Of a stretch of 64,000 nucleotides of DNA, positions 45,795-56,703 are shown one piece after another. The notes beneath the pieces are model-generated. The model did no database searches and had not been told where the DNA came from. It was given only the letters and a program-made list of their open reading frames with translations. Where the stretch lies: NCBI GenBank assembly GCA_001630475.1, contig KV419425.1:268443-332442 (forward strand), given 5' to 3'. How positions within the stretch are numbered: the first letter of the stretch is position 1; every line of letters begins with the position of its first letter. The stretch is from Sistotremastrum niveocremeum HHB9708. Taxonomy: Eukaryota > Basidiomycota > Agaricomycetes > Sistotremastrales > Sistotremastraceae. Position numbers and translations under genes: made by a program.

Positions 45795-47182
45795 ATGGCG
45801 AGCAGCAGTGAACCGGAGACGGACGACAGCTACTATGCAAGACTTTTGAGCACCGAGAAAAAGTGGGCTAAATATCAACCATGGCTTCAAAGCATCGGAT
45901 ATTTGCTTAGACCGCGCTATCAACCGGGCTGGGTGCCATCCTGGCGTAGGACGAAACGAAAAGTGACCAAGTGCGAGGACCACGTCCTTCCCGACGTTGA
46001 GTATTTGATACTATGCAGTTCATTGTTCTTACATGAGAATTCAGCGTAAAGGTGTAGTCATGGACGCAACGAGGATCTCTGACAATCGTACTGTCATTCT
46101 GAAATTCACCCCGACTGAGACGCAAGAGCTACCCATATGGCAATTTCTTACATCACCTGTCTTGCAAAAAGACACAAGAAATCACTGCGTGCCTCTCCTT
46201 GATATCCATCCACTGCCCGACAATGATGACTATGCTGTTGCCGTCATGCCACTCCTCGTCTTGTTCAATTACGTGCCGCTTCAGACTATGGGCGAAGTAT
46301 TCGCTTGCTTGTATCACTTACTTGAGGTGATATCCAATCCCATGCGCTCTCATTCATTTTGCTCATTCGGTCTCCAGGGTATCGTATTTTTGCACAAACA
46401 TAACGTCGCACATCTGTGAGTATCTCGCTTTTGTCCGTAGCTCCTGCCAACAACTCATAGCGACTTCTGTGCACCTAACACGTTCATGGAGCCGGGTCCT
46501 TCACTATTTCCGAAAGGTTTCCATCCTGCTCGCTTGACAATGCGGATAGACTCGCGGCGGCGTGACAGAGTCCACAGGCTCCCCCCATTTACTTGTCGAA
46601 CGCTCTCAGAGGTTCGATATTTCTTCATAGATTTTGGAGAATCAGTTCGATTTGCGAGTGAAGAGAAGCGCGAGTTGATCTCGGGACGAGTCGGCCATTA
46701 CACCGACATCCCTGAGTTTAAGTCTAATGATCCATACGACCCATTCATGGTTGATATTCGTGCCTTCGGTGAGATGATTAAGGACGTGATTTTAGGGGTG
46801 AGGGCTCTTCCAGTCTCGCCTATTATCCACTGATTTGCTATCTCAGGAATATAAAGGAGTCGAGAGCCTAGAACCCTTCGTCTCCAAGCTCTGCAGCGAC
46901 TCACCTACCGACCGCCCGACCGCTGCCGAAGCGTTAAAAATACTGACCTGTCAGATTAATAACCAAAGTCTAGAGGACTTACAGCGATTCGTCGAAGGAG
47001 GGCTAACCATGCTGAAACCTAGAGAACAACTTTATCGCAGATACCAGCTTCGAGCGCGACTTAGAAGACGGGGGCCTCTGCAGCCCGGTATACCCGGTTT
47101 GGAATCGGAGGAGTGGCAACTGCCACGCCTAACCTTCTTCTCGAAGTTGCGAACTCGGTACGCCCTGTGGCGCATTTCGTGA
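45795..47182 (+). CDS. Family A divergent protein kinase, copy A7 (intact)
   Basis: ATG at 45795 (MASSSEPETDDSYYAR). It has YQPWLQSIGYLLRPRYQPGW, then RKGVVMDATRISDN, VILKFTPTETQEL (ATP lysine) and NHCVPLLDIHPLPDNDD. FLHKHNVAHL is joined to DFCAPN, giving HLDFCAPN with both Asp and Asn. FIDFGES, SGRVGHYTDIPEF and VDIRAFGEM follow. The tail LQPGIPGLESEE differs from the RPPIYPEI form of A5 and A8. It is a more divergent member, with a Lys/Arg-rich stretch in exon 1 (RRTKRKVTKCED) and a basic insert before the DFG motif (DSRRRDRVHR). All junctions checked keep frame. It stands alone, not paired with a B kinase. Confidence 0.83.
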
Positions 47183-50100
47183 ACCCCATTCAGGTCTCCA
47201 GACTGTCCTCCCTTCTCATAGGGATTTCATTGTTGAAATTATGGCACACGGATAATATTTGTATCTCATTCTGTAGCACACACAACTATTATAATAGCTT
47301 AATTCGGGCTAGCCTGCAGATGACATACCCAAGCTGCAAGCACATACAAAAATCTTCTGTCGAGAAAAATGCATCTTGACTTGGTCCGGGTTTACACGTC
47401 AGATGCAGTTGGTCCTCGCTTATCCTAAATTCTACTCAATTGTGCATTTCGATGAGCTGTGATGAAATACTGGGAGGGTTCCATCGAGACCTTGTCTCCA
47501 TGGGTGGACTGATTCCAATAGTCTCCCTGAATCCACAAGGCAGTAAGCTTCAACTTCTCAACCTAGTCAATCGCTCTTTAAATGAAGAAGTAGAAGTAGT
47601 GGGGGTCGCCTAGACTGCTGCCATACGCGAACTGAGCCTCGAAAGTCGCTGCAAGGAGGCACAATGGGCGAAGCCGTGGTATCCCCATTTTTTAAGGTGG
47701 CTTACCTTTAAAAGCCGTTTTATTCGAGCACTTGAAGGTCACGATTGAAGCGTTTTTCTGTCTCCGTAGGTTCCTGCGCCCGATCAAATCGGCAATTGCC
47801 TTGTTGAGTTTCGGTCTTGTTTTCGTGGCCACTGGGTGGCTCATTCTCGCTGCCACACACAATTTTCCTCTGTACCATTTCGGCCAGTATACACGCAGGA
47901 GTAATGAGAGGCTCGGTATTCGAGTCAGTTGGCGAGGGGTGGGCGGAGAAAAAAGGCGTTGATGGTCTTGGAGGAAATAGTGGTTGAAAAGTAAGCGAGA
48001 CGAAACGCAGGGCGTGTTGGAGAACTAGGATGGTTCAGGGAACTTGCTGGGTGAGTCTCCAGATTTACTTCTGTGGAACAAGAGAAGGAGGCGCGGAAGA
48101 CAATATCGCGAGACGCGTTTGTCTGCATTATTAAGGGTTGGTTGTGGGCCGACGAAGCCGAAGTCGCTCAGAGATCCTCAACGGCTCCGTATTCAGCGTC
48201 CAGAGCCACCTCCGTCGCGGTAGGACATCGGGATCGAAGGGCTTGGCCGGTTGATGGGAGATGTTGAAGAGGATGTTTCCGTGAGTGGTGGCATGGACGA
48301 TGTCGAACATTGGCAGTTCGCTAGTCGGTGGCATTGGATTGGAGAGAGTCGTCGAGCTAAACATGCAGTATGCATGTACCGACCATCAACATGGTGTCGT
48401 TGAAAGATCCAAGTCGCTGGCGAGTGGACTGTGTCTTCGAAAACCACTCAGTCGCTCGCGCGCAGATCAGGTGGTATACTGAAAATTTGGAGTAGGGAGA
48501 AGACGGTGAGGCATATACATTGTTGGTGAGTGACGCGCATCCATCCGATCGAGGTACTAAGCTACAGTCGAGTCGACGAGCTTTGGGTTCGTCGGTCGGT
48601 CATCACGGCTGTCTGAACTATCACGGTCCTTCACCGTGGCGAGGACGGAGCTTGTGCACTTCCTTGACATCTCTCGGAATTGGCATGTCTATGGCTGCGT
48701 CAGCCCGAAGTCGCGTATGTGGGATTTTTTTAATTAGGTCCACACTCACAGAGGCGGCCGTATGATCTCTATGACGTCTGGCTCTTTCACTCAGGGCACG
48801 GATTCTATTCAACGCTTGCTGCACAATCGTCGATCCGGAGTACCCTAAGACTGCTACGAGCTGCATCACGACACGACAGATGGATGGCCGGATGAATATT
48901 CGAGCCTGTTGTCAGCATTTCCACAGCCATTTCGTTGCTGAACGGGAGCAGAGATCATTGGAACATAACAGAAAGAGGATCGGCGTACTTTATTTGGTAT
49001 ATTTGGATATGCTCTGGGTCGATGCCTTGGACCCATATGTACGGAGCGGCACCGAAAAGCGCGCTCGGACCGTAAGGTAATGCCAGTCTTCAACTCAAAT
49101 AAGCAGATATTATGCCTGTTGGGTCGTCTTCGGCATGGCCTTATACTCGTAATCTTCGCAAGTCCTGCGAAGGCCAGCTTGGCTCGCAAAATCCTTTGGG
49201 GTTCCGTTGCCGACCGTTCAATGCGTCGCAGAACCTCCAATTTCTGAAGAATTACCTGGGCACTCCATCGAGAAGGATTTTCATTCGGTCGTTCACTTTA
49301 GGGTCATCGTAGCGTGCGGATTAACACGCTGCTTTTCTCCGACCGGCCGAAGTGAAGGCTCGATCTGCTGCCAAAGTACGTGAAGATATGTCATCGTACT
49401 TACGACTTAACTTACTGCGTGGGCATGTCTCCATGCCCTAATCGGACAGGAATGAGGATAGCTGTGGGCTTTCTAGATTGTCTTGACGATCGTCTTGTCT
49501 CCTCTCTGGTAATAGCGATCTGCTGTGTTTCATCTCATGACTAAAAGGGCCTGGTGGAAAAACTAAGGAGACCGAGAACATCACAGAAGGTCTCACTTAA
49601 TTAGTTATGTGCGCCACACGGAAAGACCCAACCAGCACCCACAACGATCCTGGAGACGCACGCGAAAGTCTTGTACTTGTCGCTTGATCCCTCGGCATCG
49701 GACAGCGCATGATAGGAACAGGGCTCTCCTTCTTCCGATGTGACCGGGTCCGTAAGTTCTCATGAAAGGGAATCCTTGATTCGGAAGAAATGTGGAGAAG
49801 TCTTGATGGCCGTAAGTTCAGATGCGGAAGTAGGAATGTGGTAGCGGAAGAAGATTTGCTATCCGGGCTTTGCGACGGTTATTGTTCGCACTTAACTAAT
49901 GCTTCTTAACTTTTTTCTTGTGCAGACTTGGATCAAAGGACACAAGACGTACCGCCATGATTGGATGCTCAAGGTTAAGTTGAGCACAGGACGTGACGTG
50001 ATGAGGGTAAGATAGCGTAAGAGTTCCCGATTCCGCTTGGACGTTCCTGGTTGCTGCGACACATTTGGGCTTACTCGTCGCCTGCCTCGTTCTCAAGCTG

Positions 50101-51911
50101 TCAAGTGCCATTGTAGGCTTCCTGATAGGCAATGTCTCACGACGGGATTGATCCCGCCCTCTTCTTCACTGTCTCGAGGCAGAACAAGACGTCCAGGGCG
50201 GTGAGAGTCGACGCCCGAGGCAACCGATTGCTGGGACTTAGCTTCGGTAAGTTTTCTCTTGGATCAACTGCGGGGTTCCTAACTAGAGGCCAGAAAAAGG
50301 AAACTATAGCCCGGCCTGCGACAAGGACTGAAATTTTTACGGCGTGAAGTCGAAATATGAGTTGATGGGTCGTTCATGACGGGATCGGGTCGGCGGCGGG
50401 TCGTCAGCTATCGTGCGCCTGTTCTTTCTGTCTCATATTTTAGGATGTACTGAATCGATTGTCCAGACTTGGTGAATTTTCCTGCATTGTCGCCAATGCG
50501 TACGACTCGCTGCGACATAACCTACTACCCCTATTGACATCCTGCGGTAGCCACTCAAGCTCTGTTTGTTCCTACTGAAGAGCTCAACAACATCCTCTCG
50601 ACGTTATCGTGCTGTATCATCCCCCGCGCAAGCGGACGACACATGACTCGCCTTGGTCACCGTACCAGATCAATCCGCAACGTGAAGGCCCCACGGCGAC
50701 CTACCGCTGTGAAGTCACCCTGCGACTAGCGTCTGCTCTCTCGACTTAAGCTTTTCGCCCTGGCTTGTCTTTATTTATTGTACTTTTCGCCACAAGTCCA
50801 GGGTTAAACTCAGTCAGCCTCTGCGCCTCTCTGTCAGGCTGTCTGGTCTCTTTCAAAACACCGAAACAAGCCTACTATCATCGTGATCCCGCATTCTCAA
50901 ACGTAGTGAAGATCAAGCTATGTTCAAAGGCCAGTCTCGGCCGTCAGCACGAGCATTAGAGTTTCTGTCTCAAAATCTGGTCCCCGAACATTGTTGTCGG
51001 TGCTGCACCTGTGTTGTCCCTCAATGTCCGATCACTGTCGTTGCGACCATTTCTAGTCGCCGCATAGCCCAATCAATGCTCGAAATTTATGTCTGTTTAG
51101 TCCTGCCAATATTGATTGACATCTGTGGAGGCTGTCCTTCTAGCAGCCGGCGACTCACTTCTCCAAACTTTCTCACCTCGACACTGTTGCCGGCCCTATC
51201 TCTGTCGTGAGATTAACCACTGATAACCAATGGTCCAGCGCCTATCAAAATCTGGCATGAATGCCTTTGTTCCCAAACTGAAGACTTCTCTTCGGGCCAT
51301 CAACAGACGTACATTGAGATCCATCGCTGATCTCACGTTGCTATGCTACTCCGTTTATTCTCCATACAAACTCGAACTGAACTAATACCAACCCGTTCAC
51401 ATGCCACAAAAATACTTCCGCTTTCCCTGCCCAAATAGGAGATGAACTTAGCAATTTCCAAATGGGGCCATAAAAATCGAACATAAATCGCGTGATCGGC
51501 CTTCTCGGGCACGCATCCATCTCGGTCAGCTCGGAGCGCCCACAGCGTAGATCGCTCAGAATCAATCAATCTGGGCAGAGGGTTCGGCACGTTGTGGGGG
51601 CGTGTTGATGCACCTCGCTTAGGTCACTTGGTTACCTTGCGAGCGTGGCCAAAGGTACAAGCAAGGGAAGACTTGATAGGGACGTTACATTCACATTCAG
51701 ACAAGACCTCGAGATGACGATGAGCTGATTGGAGTGTGGTCATCTCATGATACGGGACTTATTTTCGACGGAAAGCTGGCAGTGTGGTGCCCGTAAATTA
51801 TGCTGAACTCGACATAAAAACGACGAAAGGGGGTATCATATTACTTAGGTGGGTAGATGGTGGGGCCAGCCATTGTGCCAAGGCACGCAGGGGCAGGCTG
51901 GGGATCGTCCT
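47183..51911. other. Long gene-poor spacer with possible decayed coding pieces
   Basis: 4.7 kb. Minus-strand pieces at about 48131-48364 (FDIVHATTHGNILFNISH) and 48980-49240 (ALPYGPSALFGAAPYIWVQG in another frame) look protein-like but are broken by stops and frame changes, and I cannot name a family. The interval where an A copy would lie if this cluster matched the other two (about 50300-51700) shows no kinase motif. No LTR or inverted-repeat boundaries recognised. Confidence 0.35.
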
Positions 51912-53892
51912 TCAACAGCTGCTTTCTGAATCAGAGTCGGATGTTGACAACGGTCTTTGAACGCGACCGATGCCATTGTCACGCCGGCTTTCCATCCAAG
52001 TTCTCCAGTCCTCGAATGACCTCCCAGGTTCCTTCCTGAAACAATGATAGAATCGCTGCGGAGCCTCCACTTCGTCCATGAGACTCTTCCAATCTTGCGA
52101 CTGAAACTCGGGAGTTACAATTTCATTCCACTGTTTCCTTAAGTCGAAGATGGTCGAACGCCCAGCGGGATCGGCTGAAAGACACGAGTGAAGAATGCTA
52201 CGCACAGCGTGTGGAACGCATGCAAGATAGTCAGCGATCTCATTATCGATGATATCTGACGGGCAGCAAAGGAGGTGCTCCAATCGCGACTCGTTCATAT
52301 CCTTGAACGGGAACCTCCATTGGGTGATGAGCTGTCACAAGATTTGTGTGAGTTGGGGCAATATAATGGGCGAGATCACGTACCTCAAACGCAGTAGCAC
52401 CAAATCCCCAGACATCCGCTTCCCAGGTAAGCTTCGAGTCTTTCGGAGGGGGCCCACCCCATAGAGATCGCTGCACTTTGTTCTGGACGATCTCCGGAGC
52501 GGTCCAGAAAGTGTTCCCCCCTACCCGCGTAGCAGCGGTAGGCATCGGAGCACAGATTTTGGATAGACCGAAGTCCGTCAGCTTCGCAACCGGTGCTTCC
52601 AGAGTGCCAAAAATGAGCACGTTGTTCTGCACCAATGAGACTTTTGTCAAAGGAAGGACGCGGCAACTCACTCCTTTTAGATCTCCATGATACACTGGAT
52701 TGTCTCGGCTATGCATGAACTCTAGGCCGGCCATTATATCTGAGAGCTATCAGTCAAATAAGCTTCGTTGACTATGACACCAGATATATGAGCTATGACG
52801 AACGATTTTGAGCGTATGATGGCCGTATGCACCGCAGTCAAGTTGAAAAAGCGCCGAAGCCGTCTGTGCCTCTTCACAATCCGCCCAAGGGCTCAAGAGG
52901 ATGATGTCGGGGAACCGTATATCGCGAGGTTCAATCAGTTCTAGAAAATGATTGATGTTTTCATTATTGTCGTCCTTGTCTCGCCTATCACGAAGACTCT
53001 TCCAGATTACTGCTTCTCGTCGAAACCGCTGTGACGCAAGTGAGTTGCGGGGCAGACTCGGTCAGGGGGACCAGTAAAGCTGCTTACCCTAGCTACATCC
53101 TCTTGCGTATCGCCCCACTTTGGTGAGCCGGGAACTTTCATCGCAACGTGTCTGTCGAACCCGCCTGTCTCCTCAAACCAAGCCTTTGTGACTTCGCCAA
53201 ATCCTCCGCCTGCACATGAGCCATTGCCATAACGCAGCGTTCCCTTTGCAAAGTGCAAGACATGTTTTCCTTTGGCAAGGGTCACTCGAGCTTGAGTCTC
53301 CTGCAAAGACGCTCGTCGTTTTCTAAGAGACTGCGGTAAATGGATCACTCACATGAAGTGACTTTTCCACATGCTCCAACTCTTCACTCCTATCCGCTAA
53401 ACTCCTCATGTAGGAGGCTCTCGTCCACCGCCGAAACAGTTTCCCCGGATAGCTCTGCTCTTTCCGCATTTTTTTGCGCGCGCTATTCAAATCAAGTTCA
53501 ATGCTACGCCCCGGTAGATTAGAGTTGCCTGCCCCATTACTAGGTTACTTGGGAAACATACTTTTGAAGCTTTCGTTCTGCCTCGCTCAGAGCGAACGAG
53601 ATATCAAGGTTTTGCGGGTGGGAGTCATGCGTTAGTGCACTGTGTATTTGTTTGGCGGATGCGAGGGTATTTTGCATCGTAAGGATTATACCTGAAACAT
53701 GGTATCAGTCGCAACACACAGTGAGTGGACGGATCTCTCCTCACCAGGTGGGGTCCGGTCCGCGGTAGCCAGTGCATCGCTGTCTTTACCAGAAACTGAT
53801 TCTTTATGAACGGTGTCCTCGCGCTGAGGCCTTGGGGTCTGTTTTGGGGAAAGATTAAGGAGGAGCATACGCGGAGTCAGTGGGAGGAACAC
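51912..53892 (-). CDS. Family B protein kinase B3 (helical N-terminus plus TKL-like kinase)
   Basis: Start placed at an ATG at 53892; a second in-frame ATG at 53868 (MLLLNLSPKQTPRP) is also plausible. The N-terminal helices run TMQNTLASAKQIHSAL, ISFALSEAERKLQK, then LFRRWTRASYMRSLADRSEE. Kinase motifs: GNGSCAGGGFGEVTKAWF (Gly loop), HVAMKV (ATP lysine), GLEFMHSRDNPVYHGDLKG joined to NNVLIFG, TDFGLSKI, FWTAPEI, ADVWGFGATAFEV. The C-terminus has WRTWMESRRDNGIG and an acidic Ser tail. At least six introns of 45-60 bases. All catalytic residues are present. It is divergent from A8 with only 252 bases between starts. The helical part resembles MLKL/Cbl-type four-helix bundles in length and pattern only; I cannot prove it. 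Confidence 0.84.
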
Positions 53893-54144
53893 AGCTCAGA
53901 GCAACAACCTGACTTATGTATTGGATCCCCATTCCCGTCACGGAAACAAGAAGGGCATGATCGATATCATACTTGATTTCTGCGAACTGCAAATACGAAT
54001 AGTGATTGTCACTTCCGAACTTCCGCCCAGCTTCCGCAGCCGAAACTACGATTCAAATAAAAAGAGTAGACGAATTCAACTATCCAGATTTCATGTATTT
54101 TACATCGTGCTTCGACTCGCACATACTAGTTGTCGCTGTCGTCG
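53893..54144. promoter_or_regulatory. Shared intergenic region between divergent kinases B3 and A8
   Basis: 252 bases between start codons, the shortest of the three B/A spacers. It contains gattcaaataaaaag near 54051, sharing gattcaaat with the B2/A5 spacer. Confidence 0.5.
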
Positions 54145-55543
54145 ATGAAGCCCACAACCTCTGATCCGCAAGCGTCCCTCGAAGTGTTAACCCCCTCAGA
54201 GAAACGTTGGGCCAGCTATCAGCCATGGCTTCAGAGTCTGGGGTATGACTTGCGGCGCAGGTACCAGCCTGGATGGAAGCCATCTTGGCACAAAACTGGG
54301 CTTGACCCTTACGATAGTGAGGACTCTATTCTGCCTCATGTTGAGTCATTCACTTTCTATTCGAGCCAGTTCGCTTATTCTATTCAAAGATACGTGGCTC
54401 GATCTTGGATGCAACGAGGAGGAAAGACAAGCGTATCGTCGTGATGAAGCTGGTACCTACGAATAAGCAGGAGCTCGCTATCTGGAGATGTCTTTCAGCG
54501 CCAGCTCTTCTATCCGATCCCAGAAACAGTTGTGTGCCGCTCCTGGACGTCCTTGTTCTTCCGGACACAGATGAAGAGTTGTTAGCCGTCATGCCCCTTT
54601 TACTGCCATTTAATCGGGTGCGATTTGAGACACCTGGAGAGATCATGCAGTGCTTATACAAACTTTCAGAGGTATACCATTGACTTCCGTAATGTCGGAA
54701 TATCATTCACTTTTTCTCAGGGACTCGTATTCTTGCATGAGCAAAATGTCGCACACCTGTTCGTATCTTTCTTTGATATATTATAATTGAAATTGAATTC
54801 ATCGATTGTAGCGACATCTGTGTCCAGAATACAATGATGGATCCTGGCGACAAGCTCTACCCAAAAGGTTTTCATCCCGCTCATCCATCGGGCTACACTC
54901 CGTCATCCAAATCGCCCAGAATTAAGAGCCCCCCTCCTCGAACTTGTCGAACTCTGGCTCCCGTGGAATACCACTACATAGATTTTGGAGAATCAGTTCG
55001 ATTCAACAGCTTCGAAGAAAGGGAGCTCATCACAGGCTCTGTTGGACATTACCTGGATATCCCTGATTTTGCCGATGGCAAGCCCTACGACCCATTTAGA
55101 GTCGACATTCATGCATTTGGTGATATGATTAAAGAAACGATTCTAGATGTGAGTCGGCTGGCTGAGTAACCACATGAAGAAACTGACCTTCGACTGCATT
55201 GTAGGCCTATTCCGGTTTGACGTCGTTGGAACCTTTGGTGAACGCCTTACGCGAAAGTGATCCCGAGAAAAGACCAACGGCTGCTGAAGCTCTTCAAACG
55301 CTGAAATCAATCATTGCATCACAAAGCGCCGAGTTCTTAACATCCCACGTACCTCTGAAGAGTGACTTCCAAATACCTCGAAGAGACTACCTCTTGCATC
55401 GATATCAAGCACGAGTCCTTCGACGCCCGCCCATCTATCCGGAGATCCCTGGAGTGGACTTCGAGACTCCAAAACCCATGAACCTGTTCTCCAGAATATG
55501 GGGTCGAATATCAGTGTTCTTTGCCGATGAACCTGAGCTATAA
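54145..55543 (+). CDS. Family A divergent protein kinase, copy A8 (intact), 396 residues
   Basis: Five exons: 54145-54339, 54390-54671, 54721-54758, 54812-55148, 55205-55543. The sum is 1,191 bases, or 396 codons plus stop. The start is the ATG at 54145; the preceding TTG is not used. Family start YQPWLQSLGYDLRRRYQPGW at about residues 27-46; VVMKLVP with the ATP lysine near 85; catalytic loop HLDICVQN with Asp173 and Asn178; YIDFGES with Asp229; GSVGHYLDIPDF and VDIHAFGDM for the activation end and helix F; tail RRPPIYPEIPGVDFE. Position +2 after the catalytic Asp is Cys, where kinases usually have Lys. No lesion. It serves here as the reference copy for the family. It is head-to-head with B3. 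Confidence 0.88.
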
Positions 55544-56066
55544 TCACGTCATGTATGTCAAGTTCCTCTTCCAAGATAATGCGCTAATTTTGATCTCGCG
55601 TAGCCCAGTATCGGATACGTTATGGCTTGATACAATCGTCACCATTTTCTGATGCCCTTTATATACCCACATCTCAAGTACGACTCCCTACATATATTCA
55701 TAAGTAACTCATTAATTACCTTGACTTTTATACTTGCGCTATGTTTACGGATCACTTTCACCTGCTGTTCTCCGCTTTCAGTTTTATACATTGGTGTCAT
55801 GGGTGGTGTAGATGTACAAGTATATTGATTTTGGACGCTGCATGGCGCCCTCAATCCTGCGTATCAATCAATCTTCTTGTCGCCCGATAACGCCGTGCCC
55901 GACCTTGTCTCAGCAAAGTCATTCGAGGTCCCGTCAATTGTAACTCCCCTTTCAATCGAACATGCATATTCCCTTCGATTATGGAGTTCATTCACGTGTC
56001 CTGCCAATTCCTCGTCCTTCCTTGTACGGCTAAACAGACAGAGAGGGCGGACACGCAAAATTACTC
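55544..56066. other. Spacer between A8 and the A9 fragment
   Basis: 523 bases, no gene seen. It should hold the 3' UTR of A8 and the promoter of the broken A9 copy. Confidence 0.4.
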
Positions 56067-56202
56067 ATGCCTGAGGCGTCCAACGAAGAGGACATGGCTC
56101 GCGCCGCCCGCATGGAAAAGCTGACCCCGCGAGAGGAACGATGGGTCAGGTATCAGCCTTGGTTAAAGAGCCTAAGGTAGGCCGCATAAGGTACCAACAG
56201 GG
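56067..56202 (+). pseudogene. Family A kinase, copy A9: start of exon 1, cut off by an LTR element
   Basis: ATG at 56067 reads MPEASNEEDMARAARMEKLT, then ERWVRYQPWLKSL, the family start. Just after KSL a small indel shifts the frame (expected GYxLRxRYQ appears as IRYQQG one frame away), and the match ends where the LTR begins (56203). The rest of the gene would lie beyond the nested elements, outside the window. So the copy was decayed, disrupted, or both. Confidence 0.72.
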
Positions 56203-56656
56203 TGTTATGTAAGCAGCTTGTCACACACCAACTTTCCGCATACTGTGTCATGAACACCTTACCCGATACCCGACCCGAACCCCAATTCGGACTTCTCCGA
56301 TACCTCCGCACCTGAAACCTCCGCCATCGTGTCTCGGACTCCTTTTCCCTTCTGTCTCGCCTCGGACAATATCTTATCTAGAGTTAACCGTGTCTCGTAT
56401 TGTCTCGGACTTACTTGGACTATGTCTCGTCTTCCCAGTTTCCTTTATTAGCTATTACCGGACTCACTTTAGATTACTATTTATATCGACCTCTATTGTA
56501 CCATAATTCCCTCGTAGTATCAACACAGTTCTTATCCCACCTATCCAGTCTTGTCTCGACTTCTAAGTCTTGACTCTAGTCATCCAGTCTTCTCTTGTCT
56601 CCTATCGCTCTTGCTCTTATATTCAAACTCCGCTCTCGTATATCCGGGATCATTAC
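56203..56656 (+). repeat. Probable 5' LTR of the gag element, about 454 bp
   Basis: TG start and CA end placed by eye; a TATA-like word (atttatatc) near 56479. The right copy is not in the window, so the ends are unproven. Confidence 0.5.
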
Positions 56657-56703
56657 AGTTTGATACTACCACCCATTTCTTAGCTCACAGTTTTTATAGC
56701 ACC

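Noticed and set aside
50300-51700. A further family A copy 3' of B3, to match clusters 1 and 2
   Set aside because: Looked for YQPWL, HPLPDTD, DFGES and YDPF motifs on both strands and found none.
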